Source of the DNA: Farysia itapuensis
Taxonomy: Eukaryota; Basidiomycota; Ustilaginomycetes; Ustilaginales; Ustilaginaceae
DNA length: 64,000 bases
Reading direction: 5' to 3'
NCBI GenBank assembly: GCA_023212645.1
Contig: JALBYC010000013.1
Coordinates: forward strand, 248,001 to 312,000
The notes under the pieces were generated by a model. That model was given only the letters and a program-made list of their open reading frames with translations, had not been told where the DNA came from and ran no database searches. Shown here piece by piece: positions 1 to 9,134 of this stretch. Position 1 is the first letter of the stretch. The number at the start of each line of letters is the position of its first letter. Both the position numbers and the translations under genes were made by a program.

Positions 1-953
1 TGTCCTCCGCACCATTGGCGTCGAGGAAGGTCGCCCTTCAGGTGTACATGTGGATTCTCCGCGCTTTAGCAGTCAAGTCTTCCAAAATGGCCGAGAAGAT
101 GCTGGACCGCATCATGACTGAGATTTTTGACGCCGTTGCCAGCCAGACTGCTGCCTCCAAGGAGGATTGGAAGTTTGCTCGGCTTACCGCCAAGTATCTT
201 GCCTCGATTGTCACCAGCACGGACGACGGGATCACGACAAAGGAAAATGGTTTCACGGTGCGACTCCTCTGGAAGCAGAAGCTTTTCAGCTATGTGCTTC
301 CGCGACTTCTCGGCTCGTACCAGACCGAGCTCGGTGCGACAGCGCAGGAGCGCGAGGACGAGGTCGATCCACGCGCTATTCATTTGGTCTCACTCGCGTC
401 ACTCCTGCCGTCGCTGCCGTCGACGATGCTGGTGGAGAACTTGCACCGATTGTGGCCACTGCTCGTTCGCTCCTTGTCACTTCCGGATGCAGGGGCCCGT
501 ACTGCTGCAGCGAACGCTATCTTGGTCGCGTATGAAGTTGCCAAGAAACTGCCACCTGCAAGTGGGGGTGGAGCAGACGCATCACGCATCGGGCTGGTAG
601 AGACTCAGCAGTTGCTGCGCGATCATCTGACTGCGATTGTCGATGCTCTTCTTCGGAATATTGACGCAGGTGCTTCTTTTACGCCTGTACAGACGCGCGT
701 TGCTGCACTGCGCACGCTGACGAGTCTCGCAACTCGACCACCCGTTTCGGAAGAAGACCCCACGCCGGCATCAGCAGCGTCTACCGACGGCGCGGCTACC
801 GCTCTCGAGTACCATCACATCTACCCATATAGAGCGCGCGTCCTGTCCACACTCGCCTCGTCCGGCAAGGGCATCGATGACCCCACCCGTGAGGTCAGAG
901 TATTCGCCGTCGACGCGCGTGACGCATGGTTCATCGTCTCCCCTTCCACCTAA
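1..953 (+). CDS. MMS19: MMS19-like protein, C-terminal part (5' end outside window)
   Basis: The frame is open from the window edge (first full codon at position 3) to TAA at 951-953, so only about the last 317 residues are present. The visible part is a run of leucine-rich alpha-helical (HEAT-type) repeats. The ending, with HHIYPYRARVLSTLAS followed by DDPTREVR and DARDAWF, matches the conserved MMS19 C-terminus (pattern PYR.KV...L...LDDPKR.VR..A...R..WF). MMS19 is the adaptor of the cytosolic iron-sulfur targeting complex (CIA) and delivers clusters to DNA repair and replication enzymes. CFD1, an earlier-acting CIA factor, lies at the other end of this window, but nothing links the two loci. 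The identification rests on the C-terminal signature and is fairly secure; the upstream gene structure cannot be judged. Confidence 0.8.
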   Translation, partial: SSAPLASRKVALQVYMWILRALAVKSSKMAEKMLDRIMTEIFDAVASQTAASKEDWKFARLTAKYLASIVTSTDDGITTKENGFTVRLLWKQKLFSYVLPRLLGSYQTELGATAQEREDEVDPRAIHLVSLASLLPSLPSTMLVENLHRLWPLLVRSLSLPDAGARTAAANAILVAYEVAKKLPPASGGGADASRIGLVETQQLLRDHLTAIVDALLRNIDAGASFTPVQTRVAALRTLTSLATRPPVSEEDPTPASAASTDGAATALEYHHIYPYRARVLSTLASSGKGIDDPTREVRVFAVDARDAWFIVSPST

Positions 954-1071
954 ACTCCCCTTCTTCCCCCTTCTGCGACACTCGATCAAACACACCACAC
1001 GAAAGCATTTCTGTCTCTCACTTATCAATGCATACCAATACGCTACTCCTGAGCTTGATCAGTGTACGTTA

Positions 1072-4000
1072 CTAGTCTGAGAAGTAGTAGTCGTCTCCTG
1101 CTAGCGCGGCTAGTCTAGCAGCCTCGGACGCCGCCAAGAAATTCGGCTCGCCTTCGTCGTCATGATCGTCAGCGACGGCATCTGGTAAGTCCATGTCGTC
1201 GTCTGAAATCAGTCCGAACGGTTTCACACCAGGCCTATCGCCGGCCACTTCATCGTCGAACAGGGCAGGATCGAGCATGGAGTCTTCCTCGTCGTCCTCG
1301 GGCTGGTCTGCATTGACGAGAGTGGACATCCAGACAGACACCTTATCCCGTGCCCGCTCAACGATCGCCAAACCTTCTTTGTACGCAGCAGAGAGCGGCT
1401 TCTTCGGCAAAGCCGGGGCTGCGGGTGGCAGAGGAGGAGCTGGAACGACCTTCGGTGGTTCTGGATGTGCTTTCTTCAGCCGCTTTACAAGCTTGATTTT
1501 CTTGATGCGCGGAGGTTCAGCAGGCCGCAAAGGGGGCGAATTAGGTCTGCTAATGCGAAGAGGTTCAACAGAACGCTGCACAGGCGAATGGGACCTGATG
1601 TTGCGTAGAGGTTCATCAGAACGCTGAGATGCAGTGCTCCGCGGAGCTTCGACAGGGCGCATGGCAATCGAGTGAGGCGTAATGCTGCGTTGACCTTCAC
1701 TTCGGCGTTGTGGAAGCAACTGTGCGAGCATCTGTGATGTATTGCTGCGGAATACTTCAGCACGACGCTGAGGTAGCAGCTGAGGCGTGTTGCTGCGAGC
1801 AGCGTCAGCAGTGCGCTGTGCAAGCAACTGAAGCGTGTCAATTCGTGGGTTTTCAACGACAGGACGTTGTGGAAGCAAATGTGGTGTGTTGCTGCGAGCA
1901 GCTTCAGCAGTGCGTTGTCCGAGCAACTGTAGTGTACTGCTGCGAGCAGATTCAACTGGGCGCTGTGTGAGCAACTGTGGTGTGCTGCTGCGCGGAATTT
2001 CAACGGGGCGCTGGGCGAGCAGCTGAAGTACATCAATGCGCGGGCCTTCAGCAACAGAGTCCTGTAGATGCAACTGTGGTGGCTTGCTGCGAGCAGCTTC
2101 AGCAGTGCGCTGTGCAAGCAATTGAAGTGCACTGTTGCGCGAAGCTTCAACGGGATGCTGTGCGAGCATTTGTGGAAGCAACTGTGACGTGTTGCTGCCA
2201 GGACCCTTGACTGGCTGTTGAGCTAGTTGAGGAGTACTGCTGCGAGGAGCCTCCACTGGCTGTTGCGCTAGTTGAGGAGTACTGATGCGAAGAGCCTCCA
2301 CTGGCTGTTGCGCTAGCTGAGAAGTACTGCTGCGAGGAGCCTCGACTGGCTGCTGCGCTAGCTGAGGAGTACCGCTGCGAGGAGCCTCGACTGGCTGTTG
2401 CGCTGGTTGGGGAGTACTGCTGCGAGAAGCCTGGACAGAAGGCGGTGGAGGACTCGTAGCAAGTGGCGGACCAAAGAAATTGGCATCTTTGGCTACATGT
2501 TTCGGCACGGGTGCTTCTCGCGTTTGAACACCATGCAAGACGCTTACCTCGGGAGTCAGTACAGGCCGGTCTAAGTCTGCGTCAGGCTTGGGAGCAGCAG
2601 TCTGAGGGCTGGCTTCGTCGTCTTCGCTGTCCAGCTCGATGGTGCTAGAGATTTTCTCCGGTTCATCGTTTGTGTCTTTCCCACCAATGACGAATCTGCC
2701 CGTGAATGGAGGAGGAAACCGGCTCGCTTTCATCCTAAATTTCTTCCCGTGGATGTAAAGAGTCTTGCCGACGGGCAGACGGCCATAAGAATTGAGCTTG
2801 ACGCTGTCAGGCACGCCATCGAAAGTTAGCCCGTAGATCGTCTGCGTCCTGGGATCGTATCCCATCAAGGCGTCCGTGTCAGTATGTAAAAAGGGCGAGT
2901 CGTGGACCTCTTGACGGGTTTGCACCGTTTCTGAGTCTGACTTCTCCGCTAAAATTAGACAGTCAGTTTCTTCTTCTTTCACCTTGATGAAAGGACGTGT
3001 TTGCGGCTGATTCTTGGGGCTGGAAGCATACAAACGGCCGCGATCGTTGAGGACTGCGTCGCAGTCAAGACAAGGTGCGAGAGGAAATGCACGTCCGTGA
3101 GCTTCCTCATCGTCGTCTATCTTGCTGGCATGCGTGTTGTGTTCCATCCCAGGCCGCACAAGACCGTCTGCACTGTCGCTACTACCTATAGGATGTTCAG
3201 GTTTAACGTCCTTTAGCTCGGGATTGTGCAGGTCCTCTTGGATCGATTGCACAATGAAATCGATTGAAGTCTGACCATGTTGGACGTCTTCGGTGGGCTT
3301 TACGGGTTCGCTAGGGCTGTCTGAATTGTCAGCTGTCTGGTCAATCGGAAGAGCGATGGAAGCCAAGACTGCTCGTACAGGTCGAAGAGGTTTGCGCCTT
3401 ATCCCTTTGGGAGCCACTGCGGTCGGTGTCGGTGTAGGAGCACTTTCAAGTGTCTCCGGAGACTCCGAGCCGCCCGGCACTTTTGCCTCGAGCACTGCTC
3501 CTTCGGCAACTCGCGGCTCAGCTGATGTCGTCGATAGTTCTGTCGATGAATGCGAGGTTGACTTTGTTGACTGCTCAACTGTACTGGCCGGCAGCTGTAC
3601 CGATGACTCCGTAGGCAAGTGCGAAGTTGTCTCCGCTAATTTTACAATTGCGGTGATTGGCCACTCTGCGGGTGGCTCTACCGACTGCTTCGCTGGTAGT
3701 TCCGTCGGCGGTCCAGCTGCTTCGGTCGATAGGTCTGTTGACTCAGCCAACAAAACTGTTGGCAATCCTGCTGGCGCTTCTGTTGGGTGTGCTGGTGATT
3801 CTGAAGCCGTCAAGGTCGGCAACGCTGCGGAAATCTCTGATACCAATTTTGCTGATGGATCCGTTGGCAGCTCTGATGGCAGATTGCTCAGCTCGATTGG
3901 GACATCTGTTGGCACCTCTGTTGGCAGTTGTGTTGGCGACAATACTACAATCTCCGTTGGCAGCACTGTTGCTACCTCGGCTTGCGGTTCTGTAGATACT

Positions 4001-5367
4001 TCTGCTGGCGACGAAGCTGGGACATCCGCCGTCGGTGAAGCTAGTACTTCTACGGGCGGCACAGCCGATTTTTCTGCTGGTGTCAAAGCTGGTGCATCTG
4101 CTGGTGGTAAAGTCGGCACTTCTTTTGGTGTCACGGCTAATGCTTCTGCCGGCGGCGTTGTCTGTAGATCTGCGGGTGGCGCCATCTTACTCTCTGCTGG
4201 CGGCACGCATACAATATCTGTTGCTAGCTCTGATGCTGCATCTTTGGATGGGTCCCTTGCTGTTTGCCCCATCAGTGGACCTGCTGAGGTCTCGACAGGT
4301 GGCTCCACTGTCAGGTCTATAATTGCCGCTGGTGGTTGCGTCATTGCCTCTGTCAGTGTCTCTGTTGATGGCTCCATTACTGCATCTGCTGGAGGCTGGT
4401 TTGATAATTCCACCATTTGCTGAGGCGTCTGAATATGCTCTGGAGGAGCTGCAGAGAGGGTCCGACCGTCTCTGTCTGTTGCTGATTGCTGCGTTACATC
4501 TGTCGCGATGGGTACAAGAAAGGTTGCCCTACGTTCATCTACTGAGGCAGTGACCGGTTCTGCTGATGCTGGTACCCCAGTCGAGGCTTGGGATAGGGTA
4601 GCGTCGTCCGCAGTCGGAGTTTTTTGACGCTTTGATGGTCTGTCTCCCCCTTCGGAAGAGGTTGATGAAGGGACTTGAACAGGCGTCAAAGAACGCGCTC
4701 TGGCGCCAGTCATGCCCAAGAGAAAGCTAATGTCTCGCTTACTTGGTGCCGTTTGCTTTTCGCTGACGGTCGGGGTCGATGCTCTTCCGAATGGAAGATT
4801 AGGTGTCGCTGTGCGAGAAGGCCTGGCTGACAGAGGATGCTGACGAGGCGGTGCCTCTGCATCGGTCGGGTTGAGATTGAAAGGTCTAGAAATACCTTGC
4901 GGTGTAAGGGACCGCTGGCGGTAGAATGGTGCTGGGATCTCTTCGTATTGACGCCTTATCTGCTGTGATGAAAGGTCGAACGAGTCTCCAAGGGATGATT
5001 CGGGACCTTCGCTGAGGACCGGGAAAGATCTAGGCTTCTTTGGTCGCGGCTGTTGACGATTGTTGATGCTGTCTTTGCCCACGTCTCCGTCGGCTGGTAA
5101 AGGATTCTTGCGCGGTCTGCCTGGACGTCTCTTTACCGGCGCTTCTTCACCCTGCTTAAGCACATTGATCGGTTGTTTCTTGGTAGGCTTGGAAAGATGA
5201 AAGCTGCCATAGACGGTGTTGTCCTCTAGCGCGGAAAGCTGCTTTTGGTGTTGCTTTAGGGCGCGACTTGTGAGCATGGGCTGGGGCTGTTGTGAGGGAC
5301 CTGGTTCTCTAAATGCCGCTGCCGCAGAACGGGCTTGTTGATGGGCTTTCATGGTTGAGTACATCAT
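1072..5367 (-). CDS. Large low-complexity protein with AT-hook-like motif and tandem repeats
   Basis: A 1431-residue single-exon frame starting at ATG 5367 (ATG also at 5364 and 5352). I do not recognise the family. Visible parts in order: an AT-hook-like basic motif RPGRPRK at residues 81-87; several Ser/Pro-rich segments; a long degenerate Pro/Ala/Glu/Thr repeat tract at about 360-650; a compact non-repetitive block at about 835-895 (YDPRTQTIYGLTFDG, then VGKTLYIHGKKFRMK) that looks folded; a 15-residue tandem repeat region at about 978-1240; a basic stretch IKKIKLVKRLKK; and an acidic tail. The AT-hook and basic patches suggest a nuclear, DNA-associated protein, which is inference only. 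It is divergent from the mitochondrial membrane protein gene at 5593. The 835-895 block is the best query for remote homology. Confidence 0.75.
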   Translation of the reverse strand: MMYSTMKAHQQARSAAAAFREPGPSQQPQPMLTSRALKQHQKQLSALEDNTVYGSFHLSKPTKKQPINVLKQGEEAPVKRRPGRPRKNPLPADGDVGKDSINNRQQPRPKKPRSFPVLSEGPESSLGDSFDLSSQQIRRQYEEIPAPFYRQRSLTPQGISRPFNLNPTDAEAPPRQHPLSARPSRTATPNLPFGRASTPTVSEKQTAPSKRDISFLLGMTGARARSLTPVQVPSSTSSEGGDRPSKRQKTPTADDATLSQASTGVPASAEPVTASVDERRATFLVPIATDVTQQSATDRDGRTLSAAPPEHIQTPQQMVELSNQPPADAVMEPSTETLTEAMTQPPAAIIDLTVEPPVETSAGPLMGQTARDPSKDAASELATDIVCVPPAESKMAPPADLQTTPPAEALAVTPKEVPTLPPADAPALTPAEKSAVPPVEVLASPTADVPASSPAEVSTEPQAEVATVLPTEIVVLSPTQLPTEVPTDVPIELSNLPSELPTDPSAKLVSEISAALPTLTASESPAHPTEAPAGLPTVLLAESTDLSTEAAGPPTELPAKQSVEPPAEWPITAIVKLAETTSHLPTESSVQLPASTVEQSTKSTSHSSTELSTTSAEPRVAEGAVLEAKVPGGSESPETLESAPTPTPTAVAPKGIRRKPLRPVRAVLASIALPIDQTADNSDSPSEPVKPTEDVQHGQTSIDFIVQSIQEDLHNPELKDVKPEHPIGSSDSADGLVRPGMEHNTHASKIDDDEEAHGRAFPLAPCLDCDAVLNDRGRLYASSPKNQPQTRPFIKVKEEETDCLILAEKSDSETVQTRQEVHDSPFLHTDTDALMGYDPRTQTIYGLTFDGVPDSVKLNSYGRLPVGKTLYIHGKKFRMKASRFPPPFTGRFVIGGKDTNDEPEKISSTIELDSEDDEASPQTAAPKPDADLDRPVLTPEVSVLHGVQTREAPVPKHVAKDANFFGPPLATSPPPPSVQASRSSTPQPAQQPVEAPRSGTPQLAQQPVEAPRSSTSQLAQQPVEALRISTPQLAQQPVEAPRSSTPQLAQQPVKGPGSNTSQLLPQMLAQHPVEASRNSALQLLAQRTAEAARSKPPQLHLQDSVAEGPRIDVLQLLAQRPVEIPRSSTPQLLTQRPVESARSSTLQLLGQRTAEAARSNTPHLLPQRPVVENPRIDTLQLLAQRTADAARSNTPQLLPQRRAEVFRSNTSQMLAQLLPQRRSEGQRSITPHSIAMRPVEAPRSTASQRSDEPLRNIRSHSPVQRSVEPLRISRPNSPPLRPAEPPRIKKIKLVKRLKKAHPEPPKVVPAPPLPPAAPALPKKPLSAAYKEGLAIVERARDKVSVWMSTLVNADQPEDDEEDSMLDPALFDDEVAGDRPGVKPFGLISDDDMDLPDAVADDHDDEGEPNFLAASEAARLAALAGDDYYFSD
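2211..2435 (-). repeat. Five tandem 45-bp coding repeats
   Basis: Five head-to-tail 45-bp units begin at 2211, 2256, 2301, 2346 and 2391, inside the large protein gene. They encode a 15-residue unit of the form APRSSTPQLAQQPVE. The unit then decays downstream, down to about 1650, into 13-17 residue versions such as LLAQRPVE.PRSSTPQ. The high identity of the five units against the decayed flank suggests recent expansion or gene conversion. Confidence 0.9.
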
Positions 5368-5592
5368 GACTCAACGACATGAGGAGAGCCGTATGCTGGG
5401 CGTGTACGACGCAATGATCAGGAGTGTTGATGGACTCATTCGCCAAAAAGTAACTCGCTCTACCACCAATAGTCTCGAATACGCGCCGCGGTGCATTTTT
5501 TGGCTGGCAATCCCGAGATCCGCGCTTTCTTCGGCTTTCCCCCAATTCGCAGCGTACACGTCAAATGCAGGCTTTCCTGCTCACCGAACATC

Positions 5593-6060
5593 ATGTTGAC
5601 GGCAGCCCAAACACTGAGATCGCCTCTCCTTGCAGGTACGAAGCAGACTCTTCGCAGAATATCTACAACACCACTGCGCGGTAACACGGCGTCACCTCAG
5701 CAGCAGCCACGGAACGAAGCGGAAGAATACCTTGCCAATAAAGCCGCTCGTCGACAGCAACGCAAGGCAGACCCGACATCGGCACGAGCACGGCATGCCT
5801 CGTTCTACACCGACATAGTACCGGCTCTGCTGCGCGTGCTTGCATACGGCAGCGCTTCGTATTTTGCACTACATCTGCTGTGGAACTTGCTGGACAGAGA
5901 CGAGCAGAGACAGCTCATGGCCAAACAGGCTGGTGAACTCGAGGATCGCATTCACAGTGTCACGAAGAAAGTACACGCAGCAACTTCCTCTCGAGAACCA
6001 AGTTCAGCGATACCACCAGAAGATCAGATACCTCGCAAACGCTCTTGGTGGCCTTTCTAA
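5593..6060 (+). CDS. Small mitochondrial single-pass membrane protein (hypothetical)
   Basis: 155 residues from ATG 5593. An open frame runs upstream to 5491, but its sequence has no targeting character, while the peptide starting at 5593 has a typical mitochondrial presequence (basic, Ser/Thr-rich, no acids: MLTAAQTLRSPLLAGTKQ, then RRISTTPLRG). A hydrophobic segment at residues 75-100 should span the membrane, followed by a charged, coiled-coil-like stretch at 101-130 and a basic tail ending KRSWWPF. The layout (presequence, one membrane span, coiled coil) is that of small inner-membrane assembly factors, but I cannot name a family. It shares a 225-bp divergent promoter region with the large repeat protein gene and converges on the molybdenum cofactor sulfurase gene 58 bp away. 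Confidence 0.7.
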   Translation: MLTAAQTLRSPLLAGTKQTLRRISTTPLRGNTASPQQQPRNEAEEYLANKAARRQQRKADPTSARARHASFYTDIVPALLRVLAYGSASYFALHLLWNLLDRDEQRQLMAKQAGELEDRIHSVTKKVHAATSSREPSSAIPPEDQIPRKRSWWPF

Positions 6061-6118
6061 ATCAGCTCCCTCATTGACAGTGAATAAGCAGTTATGTATT
6101 GTACAAACAACGATGGCG

Positions 6119-8803
6119 CTAATGCGAGACTTGGACTTCCATGCCAACCCACACGTCATCTCCTCCCATCTCTGTCGGTTGAGGGCCGAGGGAGGGCATC
6201 CACGTGAGATGACTTCCGAAAATGATCCTTCCACGGATGTTGCGGCGGTGTTTTGCCAATGTCTGGAACATTTCTGGCCTTAGTTGGCCCGTCTTCTGGT
6301 CAATACACACCATTTGACACCTTCTGCACTGGCCAAGGACTCCAAAGGTATGGCTCCCGAGCTGAAATCGAGAAGCCGTGTCTTCCGTCCACGCTGCCGG
6401 TCTTGACAAGTTCGTGGGTGAGATGACAAAGTTGGCGCGGAAACTTGCAGCGCGTGCTACCGCTCCAGCGTCTGATTCGGGCGATGATGAGTAGCCTGAA
6501 TCCGAAGCCCGCTCATCTATGTCGTCCGTGGTATCTTCATGGACAGGGCTCATCATCTGACTGACTTTGTCCAGCGAGGCCGAGTTGATCAGCAGGAATG
6601 GCGACTCGTTGCTGAACAATAGCGGGACCTTGTCCTGGTCAGAAGCGGCGAGCTTGGAGTGACGGCGACTGTTGCTGTCCTGCTTGGCGAGCGTGCATGG
6701 AATGCCCAGATGCTCGCTGAGCATCTTTTGCAGAGCCCCGCTTTTGTGTGCTCGTGGTCTCGTCGCGTCTGAACACACTCGTGTTGTCAGAGCACTGTCC
6801 TGCTCGTACTGACAGTCATCGTCCAAGTCGATAACCACCCTGTCGGTAGAATCATCGCCAACAGTGACGACCATCGTTCGTCGAGCGAGATCGATAAATG
6901 GTCGGATGAGCGCCATCCTAGGGTGCCGTTTCTGACTCAACATCTTGCCGTTGCGCAGATCCATGACGATCCATTCTCGATCGTGTTGCAGCCCATATGA
7001 AGTAAGCTTCCACTTCTGATCACGCACCAGATCCTGTCCAGCGCACGACTTGATTGGGTATACCGAGACAGTTTCAAGCCTGAAATGCTGCTCCGTCGCG
7101 TCCGCAAGAGTGGATTCTTGAAGTGCTGCCGACACAAAAAAGCGGCGAAGAAAGTGTTCAAGTCGATGTATGTCTTCGTCTGTGTTGAGGAGACACAAGC
7201 TGACTCGCAAAGATGTGGACGTTGTGTCGGAATCACCACTTTCGTCACAGCTGACGCCGTTAGCATACTCGAGCTTCAATTGCTCTTCTGTGACGTCAAG
7301 ATGATCAACTGCAAATCCAGCATTGCAATGTCTGCCCATTCTCAGGTGAATGTTGGACACGCTTGCCAATCGGTCCACTTCCTGCGGTGGCACAATGCTC
7401 CCCGCCGCCGTCTGAATGTTGAAGTTGATAACGGGGCCTTGATCATCTTCGAAAGCGCTAAATTCAGTCTTGCCGGCCCAGCGCTGACCATCTGTGCTGG
7501 TGGTATAGACTCTCACGGCACTGACGCCGTTAACATGTCGAATGTTGGCCATAGTCTCGTATAGCTTCCGCGTCAAAGACTGTACATGTAATCTCCTCTG
7601 GCACAATGGTCCAAAGGTGGATTTGTAGTAGTTCAAAGCGTGTTTCAGAGCTACGACGCCATGAAAATGCAGCGTGCCATCCTCGAATCGGCTTACAAAG
7701 TCACGCCGCGGTCTAGTCCATTGACTGTGTGGCAAGATGGAGTCTACGGTACCGCCACCGTAGTAGGGTTTGCGAGAAAGAGCATCTGCGGCAGAGCGTT
7801 TGACGAGCAGACCGCCAAGTCCAGTGGGATATCCAAATACCTTATAGAAGGAGAAGGCGACGTAGTCCGGCTGGTCGCTTTGAGGCAACGAAGATAGGTT
7901 CATGTGAGATGAGGAAGACAGATACGCTGCTGCGTCGAGCAGAACATGCGCTGTGCCTTTTGAGCGACATACCCGCCTCGCCAAATCCGAGTATCTACGG
8001 CCAGTGGCGTTACACTGAAGAGGGAGGGCGATAAGTCCACCGCTTGACAAGGACGGTGGTTGGATTTCAGAGAAGGTGTTGAAATGCGCACCTGCCTTTG
8101 TAGCCAGATCACGAATACCAACCAAGCTGGTATGGCTCTGATGCAGACACGAGAACGTGGAGCCTTGTCTCCAATCATACGCCTCTCCGACAATCTTCAT
8201 ACTGGCTGTTGCACCTGATGTGAAAACGAGGTGCCAGTCTTGGGTATCGCTGATGCCAAATAGCTCTTGCATCACTCGGGTTCGAACAGTCTCTACAAGC
8301 TCGGCTGTTTGTAGAGCCGAGGGCGACTTGGAGTGTGGATTCGAGTAAAGCCGTGATGATAAGTCCTCGTCGATTCGTCGGATGAGTCCTGAGGGAAAGG
8401 GAGGAGCTGCAGCCGCGTCTAGATAGCACGCATCGAGGAGTGCGGGACACTGCTGAGCACGCACTTGCGCCACATGTTCTGCATAGTCGATCCCGCTTTC
8501 CTGAACAAACACTGCCTCTCTTTTGCTTGACGTCGCTACTGATGAAGTGTGGGAATCGACGTTGGTGGTGCGTAGTCCCGCTGATGAAGGTCGCAAGGGC
8601 GGAGGTAGCCGCCCTGAGTTGGTTTCGAATCTCGTGGCTGAGCGGCGCTGCTGCTCTGCTGAAACAGTAAAGTATACAGCCACTGCTACAACTATCTGCC
8701 CAATCAAGCTAAGTTGCGCCAAAATGTGGGCCAATATTGGCAAGATGAGCACTGAGCTCGCGGCGACAATGCTAATACACGAGACTGAACGCTTCGCTGT
8801 CAT
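6119..8803 (-). CDS. Molybdenum cofactor sulfurase with N-terminal membrane segment
   Basis: 894 residues from ATG 8803. Residues about 110-520 form a class V aminotransferase (NifS-like) domain. The PLP lysine is K321 in the motif SFYKVFGYPTG, and the motif FTSGATASMK lies before it. The segment RMGRHCNAG retains the cysteine of the eukaryotic R.G..CN.G persulfide motif. Residues from about 570 form the MOSC part, beginning SVYPIKSC and including LTSYGLQHDREWIV and GQCRRCQMV. The family adds the terminal sulfur to Moco for xanthine dehydrogenase and aldehyde oxidase, using cysteine as donor. The first ~50 residues are unusual: about 40 hydrophobic residues (8-49) that could form one or two membrane spans, whereas family members are normally soluble. 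The fungal orthologue is often called hxB. Confidence 0.93.
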   Translation of the reverse strand: MTAKRSVSCISIVAASSVLILPILAHILAQLSLIGQIVVAVAVYFTVSAEQQRRSATRFETNSGRLPPPLRPSSAGLRTTNVDSHTSSVATSSKREAVFVQESGIDYAEHVAQVRAQQCPALLDACYLDAAAAPPFPSGLIRRIDEDLSSRLYSNPHSKSPSALQTAELVETVRTRVMQELFGISDTQDWHLVFTSGATASMKIVGEAYDWRQGSTFSCLHQSHTSLVGIRDLATKAGAHFNTFSEIQPPSLSSGGLIALPLQCNATGRRYSDLARRVCRSKGTAHVLLDAAAYLSSSSHMNLSSLPQSDQPDYVAFSFYKVFGYPTGLGGLLVKRSAADALSRKPYYGGGTVDSILPHSQWTRPRRDFVSRFEDGTLHFHGVVALKHALNYYKSTFGPLCQRRLHVQSLTRKLYETMANIRHVNGVSAVRVYTTSTDGQRWAGKTEFSAFEDDQGPVINFNIQTAAGSIVPPQEVDRLASVSNIHLRMGRHCNAGFAVDHLDVTEEQLKLEYANGVSCDESGDSDTTSTSLRVSLCLLNTDEDIHRLEHFLRRFFVSAALQESTLADATEQHFRLETVSVYPIKSCAGQDLVRDQKWKLTSYGLQHDREWIVMDLRNGKMLSQKRHPRMALIRPFIDLARRTMVVTVGDDSTDRVVIDLDDDCQYEQDSALTTRVCSDATRPRAHKSGALQKMLSEHLGIPCTLAKQDSNSRRHSKLAASDQDKVPLLFSNESPFLLINSASLDKVSQMMSPVHEDTTDDIDERASDSGYSSSPESDAGAVARAASFRANFVISPTNLSRPAAWTEDTASRFQLGSHTFGVLGQCRRCQMVCIDQKTGQLRPEMFQTLAKHRRNIRGRIIFGSHLTWMPSLGPQPTEMGGDDVWVGMEVQVSH

Positions 8804-9134
8804 CGCTGTTTACAGAGAAGCGAGCGCAGAGAATCAGACCGTGCGCTGATACTACCGTTGGAACATGGCCTGTGATGAGGAAGAGAGTCGCAAGCTGTGT
8901 TGGTTACCTGGCAACAACGTCGGCACTTCGGGTGTGGCAAACCCTTCGGACATGGCCGAGGCGGAGGAATTGAGGAAAGATAAACCACACTGAATCTTAC
9001 AATCAGAAAAGATATTTTGCATTTTGGTGGAAATCGGAACCGCTGCTTTTCCGCTGCTTTCCGCTGCTTGGTGATTGCTATACCGCTGCCATGATTATTA
9101 GCACAACTCTATGTGGTAGTGTGTTGAATGTCTT
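8804..9134. other. Intergenic region with CCGCTGCTT repeats
   Basis: 331 bp between the sulfurase start and the stop of the S49 peptidase gene, both on the minus strand. It must hold the sulfurase promoter and the peptidase terminator. CCGCTGCTT occurs at 9040-9048, 9051-9059 and 9061-9069, with a related CCGCTGCC at 9083-9090. I see no TATA box and no further gene. Confidence 0.6.

Noticed and set aside
2211..2435. CRISPR-like regular repeats
   Set aside because: The 45-bp units are adjacent with no unique spacers and lie in frame in a protein gene of a eukaryote.
3293..4423. 376-codon plus-strand frame rich in Gly/Ser/Val/Thr inside the large repeat protein
   Set aside because: Reverse reading of the Pro/Ala/Glu repeat tract; a low-complexity mirror, not an independent gene.
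8277..8287. tRNA T-loop-like GGTTCGAAC
   Set aside because: Lies within the molybdenum cofactor sulfurase coding sequence; no acceptor stem or anticodon arm can be built around it.
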